Assembly (NCBI GenBank): GCA_014584575.1
Contig: JACTMP010000022.1
Location: 124,001 to 188,000, forward strand
Length of the DNA: 64,000 bases
Direction of reading: 5' to 3'
Source of the DNA: Chloroflexota bacterium
GTDB lineage: Bacteria; Chloroflexota; Anaerolineae; Promineifilales; Promineifilaceae
The notes beneath the pieces were generated by a model, which saw only the letters and a program-made list of their open reading frames with translations, was not told the origin of the DNA and did no database searches. Shown in pieces: positions 8,407-16,320 of this stretch. Positions within the stretch are counted from its first letter, which is position 1. Each line of letters opens with the position of its first letter. The position numbers were made by a program, and so were the translations under genes.

Positions 8407-8464
8407 GAGGAGATGGGCATCCTCAGATGCCCATCCGTTCGCATCTGAGGATGCGAACTCCTCT
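8407..8464. repeat. GGCATCCTCAGATGCC double-hairpin repeat, copy 1
   Basis: Outer arms GAGGAG/CTCCTC enclose two small hairpins: GGGCATCCTCAGATGCCC and a CGCATC/GATGCG stem. Near-identical copies lie at 12200 and 53223. This is a ~58-bp REP-like family placed between genes. Confidence 0.75.
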
Positions 8465-8488
8465 GGGGAAACGACTCGATGTGATCAT

Positions 8489-9310
8489 TCATCGCTGGTT
8501 TGTCTGCTTCCAGGTTTGGAAATCTGCCTCAATGTCTTCCCGCCAGGGGGAGACGTCAATTTCGCCGCTGGTATAGCGCCCTTCGTCCAGGCGCAGCTTG
8601 CCAAACTCGTCGCGGACACGGATCTCCTCACTGCGTTCCACCACCGCCAGCGCCAGATGGGGCGGGATGAAGATGACGCCGGTCGGGGTGCCCAAGACCA
8701 CGTCGCCGGGCAGCACCGTCGCCTCGCCAATGCGGATGGGGATGTTCAGACCCGCCAGCGTCACGTCGGCAATGGCCGTCGGGTCCACGCCGCGTATGTA
8801 AAAGTTCACATCCTGCAACTGTACCAACCCTTGATAATCACGGATGCCGCCGTCAATGACGGCGCCGGCGCGGGTGCGGGCGCGCACGGCCGTGCCCAGA
8901 TTATCCCCCACCACCGTGCCATCTTTCACCTTGCCAAAGATGTCCACCACCATCACATCGTGTAGTTGCAGGCTCTCAATCACCCACGAATTCTGGCCGC
9001 CAATGCCGCTGCGCCCTTCGGCCAGCCCCGCCTGCTGAATGGCCTCGTGGTAATCGGGGCGATGGGGCAAAAATTGGGCCGTCACCGCCCGCCCTACGGT
9101 GATTTTGCCCGGATGGGTCTCGTGCCAGTTCCCGGCAAACTGGCGGTGGTAGCCATTATTTTTCAAGACCACCCATGCCTCTTCTGTCGTCACCAGTTTC
9201 ATGCGCTCCAACAAATCATCGGGCACACGTGGACGGCCGTCATCAAATCGTTCAAATGGATTCAACTTTGTCAGGGCAATCAAATCTTCACGGGTGGGTT
9301 GTATGTGCAT
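8489..9310 (-). CDS. RraA-family protein (aldolase/decarboxylase-like)
   Basis: 273 residues. The RraA fold is marked by VVVDIFGKVKDGTVVGDNLGTAVRARTRAGAVIDGGIRDYQGL, which holds the G-D-N-L and G-G-x-R-D motifs that bind substrate carboxylate and metal in HMG/CHA aldolase-type relatives. The protein is longer than E. coli RraA (about 160), with extra N- and C-terminal segments as in the enzymatic branch rather than the RNase E inhibitor. AGGAG lies 9 bases before the ATG. It is co-directional with the enolase-superfamily gene downstream, about 170 bases away across a REP-like repeat. Oxaloacetate decarboxylase or hydroxy-acid aldolase activity is inference from family. Confidence 0.8.
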   Translation of the reverse strand: MHIQPTREDLIALTKLNPFERFDDGRPRVPDDLLERMKLVTTEEAWVVLKNNGYHRQFAGNWHETHPGKITVGRAVTAQFLPHRPDYHEAIQQAGLAEGRSGIGGQNSWVIESLQLHDVMVVDIFGKVKDGTVVGDNLGTAVRARTRAGAVIDGGIRDYQGLVQLQDVNFYIRGVDPTAIADVTLAGLNIPIRIGEATVLPGDVVLGTPTGVIFIPPHLALAVVERSEEIRVRDEFGKLRLDEGRYTSGEIDVSPWREDIEADFQTWKQTNQR

Positions 9311-9344
9311 TTATTAAACTCCTTTAGAAGCGCCGGGCGTGACG

Positions 9345-9400
9345 AGTGATGCGTGACGAGTGATGGGGCAACTCACGCATCACACATCATGTTTCATCAT
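9345..9400. repeat. TGATGCGTGA word-repeat dyad
   Basis: GAGTGATGCGTGACGAGTGATG on one side faces CTCACGCATCACACATCATG on the other: an inverted pair whose arms are themselves tandem copies of a TGATGCGTGA-type word. Relatives lie at 22852, 23075, 29170, 29616 and 62898. Confidence 0.65.
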
Positions 9401-10217
9401 GCCGCCAGCCGAGCAGCCGCTCCGCTTTGGCGCAGTTAAAAAAGCCCTGATGCCTGCTGAGGCTGCCGTGCAGGGGCACATCAGGGTAGAACTGTTCTTT
9501 GAGAATGGGGGAGGGCACGGCCGTGAGCGTCTCCGGCGCCACAATAAAAAAGAGTTCATGGCCGGTAAAGTCAGCCGTCACTCCCAACAAAAATGCCCGC
9601 GCTGCCGCCCGCCGCTCGGTGTAACCCCACAACTCTTTGGCCATCCGCTCCGGCGGGTCATGGCGGCGTTGGGCCACCGTTTCCCGGTCTGCCACCGCCC
9701 AATGGATGCGTAACGTGGCAATCGTCATCTGCTCATACCGCCGGGCAAACGAATCCGCCTGCTGTTCACACAGCCACTTGGACAGGCTGTAAGCGTCCTC
9801 GTTATAGGTGGGGTGCTGTTCATCCAGCGGCAGATAGTCAAACCGGGGCCGGCGGCTAAAGGCGGCGCCCACGGCGTTGATGCTGCTGGCCTGGCAGACG
9901 CGCCAGATGCCCAGCCGGGCGGCCGCGCTCAACACGTTGTAACTGCCGACGACATTGTTGTGATGCACCACATAGTCGGGATCGGTGCGGGGATGGGGAA
10001 TGGCGGCCAGGTGAATGATCGCCTCACAGCCGGTAATGGCCTGCGCCAACGCCGCATAATCGGTCACGTCGGCCTGAATGTGATGCAGGTGGGGAATAGA
10101 GGCCGTTTGCTCTGGCAAGGCGCGGTCAATGCTGACCACCTCGTGCCCCTGTGCCAGCGCCACCTGGATAACTGTTTGCCCCACACGGCCGTTGCCCCCT
10201 GTGACTGCAATCTTCAT
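9387..10217 (-). CDS. NAD(P)-dependent epimerase/dehydratase (extended SDR)
   Basis: 276 residues. A Rossmann start (MKIAVTGGNGRVGQTVIQVAL, pattern TGGxGxxG), an Asp after strand 2 (VVSIDRA), the strand-4 motif IIHLAAIPHPR, and the catalytic Tyr-x-x-x-Lys as AYSLSK define an extended SDR of the UDP-sugar epimerase type. The active-site Ser is likely in CQASSINAVG. The C-terminal part is short, so the substrate cannot be assigned. It is transcribed away from the TetR gene upstream across a 145-base promoter region, so the TetR protein could control it as well. Confidence 0.82.
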   Translation of the reverse strand: MKIAVTGGNGRVGQTVIQVALAQGHEVVSIDRALPEQTASIPHLHHIQADVTDYAALAQAITGCEAIIHLAAIPHPRTDPDYVVHHNNVVGSYNVLSAAARLGIWRVCQASSINAVGAAFSRRPRFDYLPLDEQHPTYNEDAYSLSKWLCEQQADSFARRYEQMTIATLRIHWAVADRETVAQRRHDPPERMAKELWGYTERRAAARAFLLGVTADFTGHELFFIVAPETLTAVPSPILKEQFYPDVPLHGSLSRHQGFFNCAKAERLLGWRHDET

Positions 10218-10297
10218 GGAGTGTACCTTACCATGCTCTTTTATTTGCTACAAATGCCATATTGTTCCCCCTGCCTACCTCCTGACCAGATTCCTTC

Positions 10298-10332
10298 TTG
10301 ACAAAACAAACAAATATGTTTACACTGTAAAC
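10298..10332 (+). promoter_or_regulatory. tetR promoter with overlapping palindromic operator
   Basis: TTGACA at 10298-10303, a 17-base spacer and TACACT at 10321-10326 form a near-consensus sigma-70 promoter. The perfect odd dyad GTTTACACTGTAAAC (10318-10332) covers the -10, and a further half site GTGTAAA lies at 10343-10349. This is the expected layout for repression by the TetR protein encoded 30 bases downstream. The operator role is inference. Confidence 0.7.
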
Positions 10333-10362
10333 TAAATTAACGGTGTAAATATATTTGAGTTT

Positions 10363-11058
10363 ATGACGCAAACCAGACGAGAGTTAAGACGCGAAGAGAC
10401 CGAGGCCGAAATCAAAACAGTCGCCCGGCAACAGATGGCGGAAGTGGGCGCTGCTGCTCTTTCCTTGCGCTCCATTGCCCGTGAAATGGGGCTGACGGCG
10501 CCGGCGTTGTATCGTTACTTTCCCAACCGGGATGCCCTGGTGACAGCATTGATTGTGGAGGCATACCAGGCGTTGGCGGCGGCGATGCAGGCGGCGGATG
10601 CGGCTCAGGCACGGGATGATTTTCACGGCCGTTTCCAAGCCCTCGCCCTGGCCTTCCGTGAATGGGCCGTGCAGCATCCCCAGGACTTTGCCCTTATCTA
10701 TGGCACACCCATCCCCGGTTATGAGGCTCCACGCGAGCAAACGGTAGCTCCCGCCTCCCAGGTCTTGCAGGCCATCGGCTCTGTGCTGATAGAAGCGTGG
10801 CAGATGGGGCGGCTAAACCTGCCGCAGGCGTATCAGGAAATCCCACCGGCCATGCACACGGCCGTGACCGAAATCATCCAATCCCTGCCTACGGCCGTTC
10901 CCGCAGTCGGTATCGTGTTAACCATGACAATCTGGGCGCGGCTCTATGGTGTGGTCTGGGGTGAATTATACGAACACTTTATCCCCGGTCTGGCAGAATC
11001 GGGAGTGCTGTACCAGATGGAAGTAGCGGCTATTTGTGCCGAACTGGGATTTTCGTAA
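10363..11058 (+). CDS. TetR/AcrR-family transcriptional regulator (WHG-type C-terminal domain)
   Basis: 231 residues. The N-terminal helix-turn-helix reads VGAAALSLRSIAREMGLTAPALYRYFPNRDALVTALI, a classic TetR DNA-binding unit. The C-terminal ligand/dimer domain contains the W-x-x-x-H-P (WAVQHPQDFALIYGTPIPGYEAP) and the late VWGELYEHF motif of the WHG subgroup. It sits behind a good promoter overlapped by a perfect 15-base palindrome, so autorepression is likely. An SDR gene follows in the same direction after about 170 bases and another SDR gene diverges upstream; both are candidate targets. The effector is unknown. Confidence 0.88.
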   Translation: MTQTRRELRREETEAEIKTVARQQMAEVGAAALSLRSIAREMGLTAPALYRYFPNRDALVTALIVEAYQALAAAMQAADAAQARDDFHGRFQALALAFREWAVQHPQDFALIYGTPIPGYEAPREQTVAPASQVLQAIGSVLIEAWQMGRLNLPQAYQEIPPAMHTAVTEIIQSLPTAVPAVGIVLTMTIWARLYGVVWGELYEHFIPGLAESGVLYQMEVAAICAELGFS

Positions 11059-11225
11059 CCAATAAACAGCAATTGGTTGGGCGGGCAGCCATTCACAGCC
11101 TGTTAGCAAATCAGCTTTGGCAAATGTCAGCGCCATGGCGCTTGTTTTAACCTGCCTGTTGGCGGCTGGTGGCCGGTACAAACAACCAGCCACCAACCAC
11201 GCGCAACCATTAGGAGACAATAACA

Positions 11226-12173
11226 ATGAACAAAAAAGAGACGCGAACCATCATTTTTGGCAGCGGCCCGCTGGGACTATCGGTGATGGATGCCCTGATC
11301 GAGCGCGAAAGATACTGCATCACCATTATCAACCGGCGCGGCAAGGCCGATGAACCACTGCCTGCCGGTGTGCAGGTGGTCGCCGGGGATGCCACCAGCC
11401 CTGAGAATGTGGCCCAAATCTGTGCCCAGGCCGACGTGGTCTTTCACTGCGCTCAACCTGGTTATACCGAATGGCCGGAAAAATTCCCGCCCATCACCTA
11501 TGGCATTTTAGAAGGGGTATCTCGCACCGATGCCCGGTTGGTGATGGGGGACAATCTGTATATGTATGGCCCCACAAATGGGCAGCCCATCCGTGAGGAT
11601 TTGCCCTACGCCGCTACCGGGCACAAGGGGAAAACACGCGCAGCCATGGCCCGCACCGTGTTGGACGCACATCAGGCGGGCAAAGTGCAGGTGACGATTG
11701 GGCGTGGCTCTGATTTTTATGGGCCGCGTGTGTTGGGTTCGGCTGTTGGTGACATCTTTTTTGGCCCGGCGCTGCAAGGTAAACCGGTGAACGTGTTGGG
11801 CAATCCCGATTTGCCCCACAGCTATACCTATATCCGCGACTTTGGCCGGGGATTGGTGACATTGAGCGAACAGGAAAGGGCTTACGGCCGTGCCTGGCAC
11901 ATTCCCAATCCACCCACCATCACCACCCGCCAGTTTGCAGACCTGGTCGCGAACGAGATCGGCCAGCCCGTCAAATTGCGGGTTGGTAACAAACTAATGG
12001 TCAGCTTGTTGGGTCTGTTTGTGCCCGAAGTCCGGGAGATGAAGGAGATGTACTATGAATTTGCCGAACCGTATGTGGTAGACCACAGCCAGTTTGCCGC
12101 CGCCTTTGGCGACCATCATACGCCTTACGAAGAAGCAATCCGGGAGACTATCGCCTGGTTTAATGAAAGTTAA
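11226..12173 (+). CDS. NAD-dependent epimerase/dehydratase-like protein (SDR)
   Basis: 315 residues. The nucleotide-binding start is FGSGPLGLSVMDAL (GxGxxG variant), followed by GDATSPENVAQICAQADVVFHCAQPGYTEW and the strand-5 region RLVMGDNLYMYGP. The usual catalytic Tyr-x-x-x-Lys is not obvious: where it is expected the sequence is ATGHKGKTRAAMART, so the enzyme may be an atypical SDR. GAF-like SDRs of this type are often called NAD-dependent epimerase in annotation. AGGAGA lies 9 bases before the ATG. It lies just downstream of the TetR gene with no strong terminator between them apart from a small GGCTGGT/ACCAGCC hairpin near 11163, so it may be the regulated gene. Confidence 0.78.
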   Translation: MNKKETRTIIFGSGPLGLSVMDALIERERYCITIINRRGKADEPLPAGVQVVAGDATSPENVAQICAQADVVFHCAQPGYTEWPEKFPPITYGILEGVSRTDARLVMGDNLYMYGPTNGQPIREDLPYAATGHKGKTRAAMARTVLDAHQAGKVQVTIGRGSDFYGPRVLGSAVGDIFFGPALQGKPVNVLGNPDLPHSYTYIRDFGRGLVTLSEQERAYGRAWHIPNPPTITTRQFADLVANEIGQPVKLRVGNKLMVSLLGLFVPEVREMKEMYYEFAEPYVVDHSQFAAAFGDHHTPYEEAIRETIAWFNES

Positions 12174-12199
12174 GAAAATAAACCGGTAATCATCTCGCC

Positions 12200-12259
12200 A
12201 GGAGGAGTTTGGCATCCTCAGATGCCAAACGGTTCGCATCTGAGGATGCGAACTCCTCA
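12200..12259. repeat. GGCATCCTCAGATGCC double-hairpin repeat, copy 2
   Basis: The same architecture as at 8407 with TTT in place of GGG beside the first hairpin and the complementary AAAC on the other arm. These compensatory changes suggest selection on the folded structure. Confidence 0.75.
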
Positions 12260-12314
12260 TTGATTACCGAAATAAATTTTTAACTCTCATGAAACCATGC
12301 CCGAAGCAGCAAGG

Positions 12315-12350
12315 GTTCGTAATAGGCGATAAATTGCCTACTACGAACGA
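12315..12350. repeat. GTAGTAGGCGATTTATCGCC palindromic repeat, copy 3
   Basis: TTCGTAATAGGCGATAAATTGCCTACTACGAACG: here both flanks are complementary (TTCGTA/TACGAA), giving a longer dyad just upstream of the ribosome site of the next gene. Confidence 0.7.
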
Positions 12351-12365
12351 TATTGAGGAGCGAAC

Positions 12366-13235
12366 ATGATCATCAAAATTTATCCCATTCAAACCGGTAG
12401 GGTGAAAATTAAGCGCAGCCAGATCAAGCGCGCCGCAAACAACCTGCCGCAGCCACTCAATCTATTTTTTCAGACGGGCTGGAGTGATTGGTTGCCCATT
12501 TTGGCCTGGGTAATTGAACACCCGGAGGGAGTATTTGTGGTGGACACAGGCGAAACAGCACAGGCCGCCAGGCCAGGCTATTTCCCGCACTGGCATCCGT
12601 ATTACCGCTGGGCAGTGCAGTTTGACGTTCGGCCGGAGGATGAGATAGGCCCACAACTACGCCGGTTGGGGATGTCGCCGGTAGATGTCACGGCCGTACT
12701 CCTCACCCATTTGCACACTGACCATGCCGGGGGGCTGAGTCATTTCCCACGCACGCGCGTCGTGGTTCATCCCCAGGAGTGGCAGGCGGCGGCGGGGCGG
12801 GCAGGCACTCTAAATGGTTATGTGCGCCACAACTGGCCGGTGGGGCTAAAGCCTGAATTTGTGCGTTACGTGCCGGAAGCAGTGGGGCCATTTGTTGAGA
12901 GTATGCCAGTGACACCGGACGGCCGTATCCGCCTCATTCCCACCCCCGGCCACACCCCATACCACCTGTCCGTACTGGTGCAAACAGAGACCACCACCTA
13001 TTTCCTGGCCGGAGACGCCTCATACACCGAGGCGTTGATGCTCGCCGGGCAGCCGGATGGCGTCAGCGGCCCGGCGGCGATGCAGACGTTAACGCACATC
13101 CGCCGGTGGGTGCAGGACACGGCCAACCCGAAGCGGCTTCGGGCCGTGACCTACCTGCCTTCTCACGATCCCCACTCCCTCACCCGTCTGGAGCGAGTGC
13201 AACGCCAGCCAGCGCCACAGTTAGCTACCTGGTGA
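12366..13235 (+). CDS. Metallo-beta-lactamase-fold hydrolase (quorum-lactonase-like subgroup)
   Basis: 289 residues. The metal site HLHTDHAGG (HxHxDH) follows strand VTAVLLT; the later ligands are in PTPGHTPYHLSVLV (His), FLAGDASY (bridging Asp) and LPSHDPHS (His). The order and spacing match N-acyl-homoserine lactonase-like proteins, though lactonase activity is not implied. The first 50 residues hold the usual VFVVDTGET strand. GAGGAG stands 7 bases before the ATG. The 3' end overlaps the convergent gene by 11 bases, so transcripts of the two genes collide. The natural substrate is unknown. Confidence 0.85.
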   Translation: MIIKIYPIQTGRVKIKRSQIKRAANNLPQPLNLFFQTGWSDWLPILAWVIEHPEGVFVVDTGETAQAARPGYFPHWHPYYRWAVQFDVRPEDEIGPQLRRLGMSPVDVTAVLLTHLHTDHAGGLSHFPRTRVVVHPQEWQAAAGRAGTLNGYVRHNWPVGLKPEFVRYVPEAVGPFVESMPVTPDGRIRLIPTPGHTPYHLSVLVQTETTTYFLAGDASYTEALMLAGQPDGVSGPAAMQTLTHIRRWVQDTANPKRLRAVTYLPSHDPHSLTRLERVQRQPAPQLATW

Positions 13236-15810
13236 TGGGATTCACCCAGGCCAGCGAGGAACAGCCCAGGTTCTCATGCACGATCAATTTCTGGTAATTT
13301 TCAGCCGGGGCCACCAGGTTGATGACGCCCTGATAGCCATTGTCCATGATGTGCGCCAGCCAACGGCCGTCAGCCGACCAGTCAAATTGATATGCCGGAA
13401 TGGAGATGGCCGAATGGACGGCAAACGTCTGCGTCTGGTTGGCGGCCAGGTCGTGCAGGAAGTAGGAAAATGAGTCCGGGGAGGCTGCCAGACGCTCTAT
13501 GGGGATGCCGGTGGTCAGCAGGTAACGGCCGTCGGCTGAAAAACCTGCGGCGTGCGGGTTCACATGGTCAAAGTGCAGGCGATTCTCAATGACCCGTTCG
13601 CGCCAGTTTACCAGGAAGGTAAAATCCCCGGCTTTGGAAGCGGCCATGACCACCAGCCACTCTGGCCGGCCGGGAAGCGGCAGCACGTAACGAATGGTCA
13701 GCGGAAACGGCCGTAACGTTTCCGGTATGGCCGACAGCAAATCGGCTGTGCCCAGGATGGGTCGGGGGAGGTCATCGGTCGTCGTGGACAAGATGAGCTG
13801 CTGCACAATTCCACCGTCCGCCTGATGGATCGTTTGCACGTACCCGTAAATCTCGCCATTCACCCAAAATGGGGCATTGCCGCGCAAAGTGGGGGGATCG
13901 AGCTGGCTGGCAGGCTGCGCCACGCTGTCGCCGCGAAACATCTCCAGGTCATCCATGCCCGGCGGGTTATCCAGGGTCAAGACACGGCCGTTGCCCCCCG
14001 ACAACTTACTGCCACCCAGGCTGGTGAGCGCCACAAGGGTTTGCGCCCCATCGGGCGACCAGACGGGTATGCCGGGCAAAGGCGTGAGGGCGCAGCCGGC
14101 CGCGTCACACGCCGACGTGTCCACCAGCAGCGGCTGGAATGCCCCGCCTCCCTCTGCAAGGGTAAAAATCAGCACATAACGGCCCGTGGGATCGGCCTGC
14201 CCCCAGGAGAGGGCCAATGGATGCGCCTCACCGGTCATCGCCACGCCAGCGCCAGCGCGCCAGAGCAGTGGCTGAGCCGTTTCATTGTCGCGCGGGAAGG
14301 TTTGTAACAGAACGGCCGTGTCGTCCGGCAGCGGTACGGCCAGCAGCCGCCCCGCCAGTTCGGCCTCCTTATGCCAGGTGTTGTCAGCCAGGCGGTATCG
14401 GTAGAGTGACTCCGTTTCCGCATTCCCGGCAGGGCAGGTGAGCAGCAAATCCTGGGCGGGCAAAGGGATGGGTGGCGCGCCCTGGCTGGCGGCCATTTGC
14501 GCCTGGGCATATGTCCACCACGCTACGGTTCTCCTGGAGCGGGCAAAGCCGGCAACCGGTACTACCTCTGTCAGCCAGGCCAGCCACGTGACCGGCTGGC
14601 GCGTTTGGTCCAAAGCGGCTAAAACGGCAATGGGCGAGGGTGCGTTGGCCTGGTGCATAACAAAGTCTGCAAAAGCATACAACCGCCAGCCATCAGGTGC
14701 TTGCAGCCGCTGGAATGAGGTATCGTGCCAGAAAGAGAGAAGGTCGTCTTGATATGCGGCCTGGTTGATGACCTGTTTGTAAGTATCTGGCGTAACGGGC
14801 CACGGCCATAGCCCCAACTGGCTCAATTCATACTCCATAAAAACCTGATAGATGGGGGCGTACTCACAACATTCATACCCGGCCAGGTAGGTGATCATGG
14901 CGGCGGTGATGGCAGCACTGTAACCCTGCAAGAGCGCCTGGTAGCCGGCCTCATCGGTGGGCAGGCCAACCAGCGTGGGCGCAGGCAGATTCAGCCAGGC
15001 GTCGCCGTCATACAGCGTGGCCGGGTCGGTGAGGGCCAGCAAGGTGGCCGGGTCTGGGTCCAGCCATATCTTCAATTCCGAACGTAAAACGAAACAGGGC
15101 AGCGGCGTGATCTGCGGGCACACGTCATCTAATACGGCCGTTAAATCTGCGGCTAACTGTTCGGCCATAACCTTGTCCCGCTCTGGATAAAAGAGCGTGA
15201 ACCACTTTGTCTGGGTCATTTGCCACTCGCCCCAGAAGTCGGCGTCTGGGGGCGACAACAGCCAGCGCGCCCCACCCTTGCGGTAGATGGCAATGTGTTC
15301 CAGCAGCACCGTCTCCTGACCTGACCCCGGCTCATATGCCTGTAAAAAGTGCAGTTCGGCCGTGTTCATTTCCGGGTTAATGACAATCTGGCGATAGCGG
15401 TCACCGGCCGGCGAGAGGGGCACGTAGGCCTCATCCGGCGCGGCCAGGGGTAACGTGAGGAAAGGGCGATCATAGAGCAGCCCTGCGTCTACCAATTGGC
15501 CAAAGGTATCGGTCCAGGCCGGGTCTCGCCCGGAAATCAGGGGCAGCAGCAAAGCCCAATCCTGGCGGGCCGCCGCCCGGTTAACCAGGTTGTGCGAGGA
15601 TAACACGTCCGCTTCGACTTGCCCCGTCACCGTTTCCAGGCGGCGGTCAAATTGCCAGTGGATGACCAGGGCTACGCCGCCCAGCAATACGCCAACGAGC
15701 AGCAGTACGCGCCACGGCCCGCGATGTGGTGTGGGAGACGGCCGTGACGCTGGCTCGATGGGTTCCCACCCATTTTCTTCTTCTGTCTGCCACTCAAAGT
15801 TACTGTTCAT
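13225..15810 (-). CDS. Large membrane-anchored protein with C-terminal beta-propeller-like region
   Basis: 861 residues. A Pro/Glu-rich cytoplasmic tail is followed by one membrane segment at about 34-50 (VLLLVGVLLGGVALVIHW), so the rest is extracytoplasmic. Residues 60-440 form an unrecognised domain, with a Glu-rich helical region including YLAGYECCEYAPIYQVFMEYELSQ, a position typical for gluzincin-like 'peptidase MA' folds; the HExxH is absent. The second half has repeats such as WGQADPTGRYVLIF, WSPDGAQTLVAL, FSADGRYLLTTG and WSADGRWLAHIM, which are WD40/TolB-like propeller blades. No enzymatic function can be assigned. Proteins of this build are frequent in Chloroflexota. It is followed in the opposite direction by the hydrolase gene. 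Confidence 0.72.
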   Translation of the reverse strand: MNSNFEWQTEEENGWEPIEPASRPSPTPHRGPWRVLLLVGVLLGGVALVIHWQFDRRLETVTGQVEADVLSSHNLVNRAAARQDWALLLPLISGRDPAWTDTFGQLVDAGLLYDRPFLTLPLAAPDEAYVPLSPAGDRYRQIVINPEMNTAELHFLQAYEPGSGQETVLLEHIAIYRKGGARWLLSPPDADFWGEWQMTQTKWFTLFYPERDKVMAEQLAADLTAVLDDVCPQITPLPCFVLRSELKIWLDPDPATLLALTDPATLYDGDAWLNLPAPTLVGLPTDEAGYQALLQGYSAAITAAMITYLAGYECCEYAPIYQVFMEYELSQLGLWPWPVTPDTYKQVINQAAYQDDLLSFWHDTSFQRLQAPDGWRLYAFADFVMHQANAPSPIAVLAALDQTRQPVTWLAWLTEVVPVAGFARSRRTVAWWTYAQAQMAASQGAPPIPLPAQDLLLTCPAGNAETESLYRYRLADNTWHKEAELAGRLLAVPLPDDTAVLLQTFPRDNETAQPLLWRAGAGVAMTGEAHPLALSWGQADPTGRYVLIFTLAEGGGAFQPLLVDTSACDAAGCALTPLPGIPVWSPDGAQTLVALTSLGGSKLSGGNGRVLTLDNPPGMDDLEMFRGDSVAQPASQLDPPTLRGNAPFWVNGEIYGYVQTIHQADGGIVQQLILSTTTDDLPRPILGTADLLSAIPETLRPFPLTIRYVLPLPGRPEWLVVMAASKAGDFTFLVNWRERVIENRLHFDHVNPHAAGFSADGRYLLTTGIPIERLAASPDSFSYFLHDLAANQTQTFAVHSAISIPAYQFDWSADGRWLAHIMDNGYQGVINLVAPAENYQKLIVHENLGCSSLAWVNPITR

Positions 15811-15840
15811 CTGAAATTGGGTAATTGGGTAATTACCCGG

Positions 15841-16308
15841 TTACCAGGTGCGATCATAGTAGATGGTTTCGTGGACAATCTTGCCTTCCTCTATCTCCAG
15901 AATCGAGACGCCGCGCGTCGAGTAAGGTTGGCCTTCGTGTGCGCCCGACCATACCCACTCAACCACAGCGTAACGGCCGTCGTCCGAGATGAAGGAGCTT
16001 GTCGTTTCCAGTTTCACGTCGGGAAGAGAATACAACCAGCGGTACATCTCCCCTATCTTTTCGCGGTTGGTGAAGTAATCGCCATATGCTGGATCCTCAA
16101 AGATCGCATTTTCCGCAAAAAGAGAAATGATCTTTACCAGATTGCGAGTCTCGTTTGCTTCCCTATAATCCTTTACCACTTGTTCAATGTTATTGGATGG
16201 GTTGGCAGTGGGAATAGGGGTTTCTGTCGGTGTGGCCGGTGAAACGGCCGTACAGGAAATCAAGAAAAAGCCTAACAATAAGTAAATTAAACACCGTTTC
16301 GTGTGCAT
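15841..16308 (-). CDS. NTF2/SnoaL-like lipoprotein
   Basis: 155 residues. The signal MHTKRCLIYLLLGFFLISC has a lipobox-like L-I-S-C, so the mature protein is likely lipid-anchored outside the membrane, with a Thr/Pro linker. The domain (IEQVVKDYREANETRNLVKIISLFAENAIFEDPAYGDYFTNREKIGEMYRWLY ... YAVVEWVWSGAHEGQPYSTRGVSILEIEEGKIVHETIYYD) is a SnoaL/ketosteroid-isomerase-type cone. GGGAGG lies 5 bases before the ATG. The gene starts 12 bases after the stop of the large WD40 lipoprotein gene, so the two form an operon. The ligand or reaction is unknown. Confidence 0.83.
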   Translation of the reverse strand: MHTKRCLIYLLLGFFLISCTAVSPATPTETPIPTANPSNNIEQVVKDYREANETRNLVKIISLFAENAIFEDPAYGDYFTNREKIGEMYRWLYSLPDVKLETTSSFISDDGRYAVVEWVWSGAHEGQPYSTRGVSILEIEEGKIVHETIYYDRTW

Positions 16309-16320
16309 GATAACCTCCCA

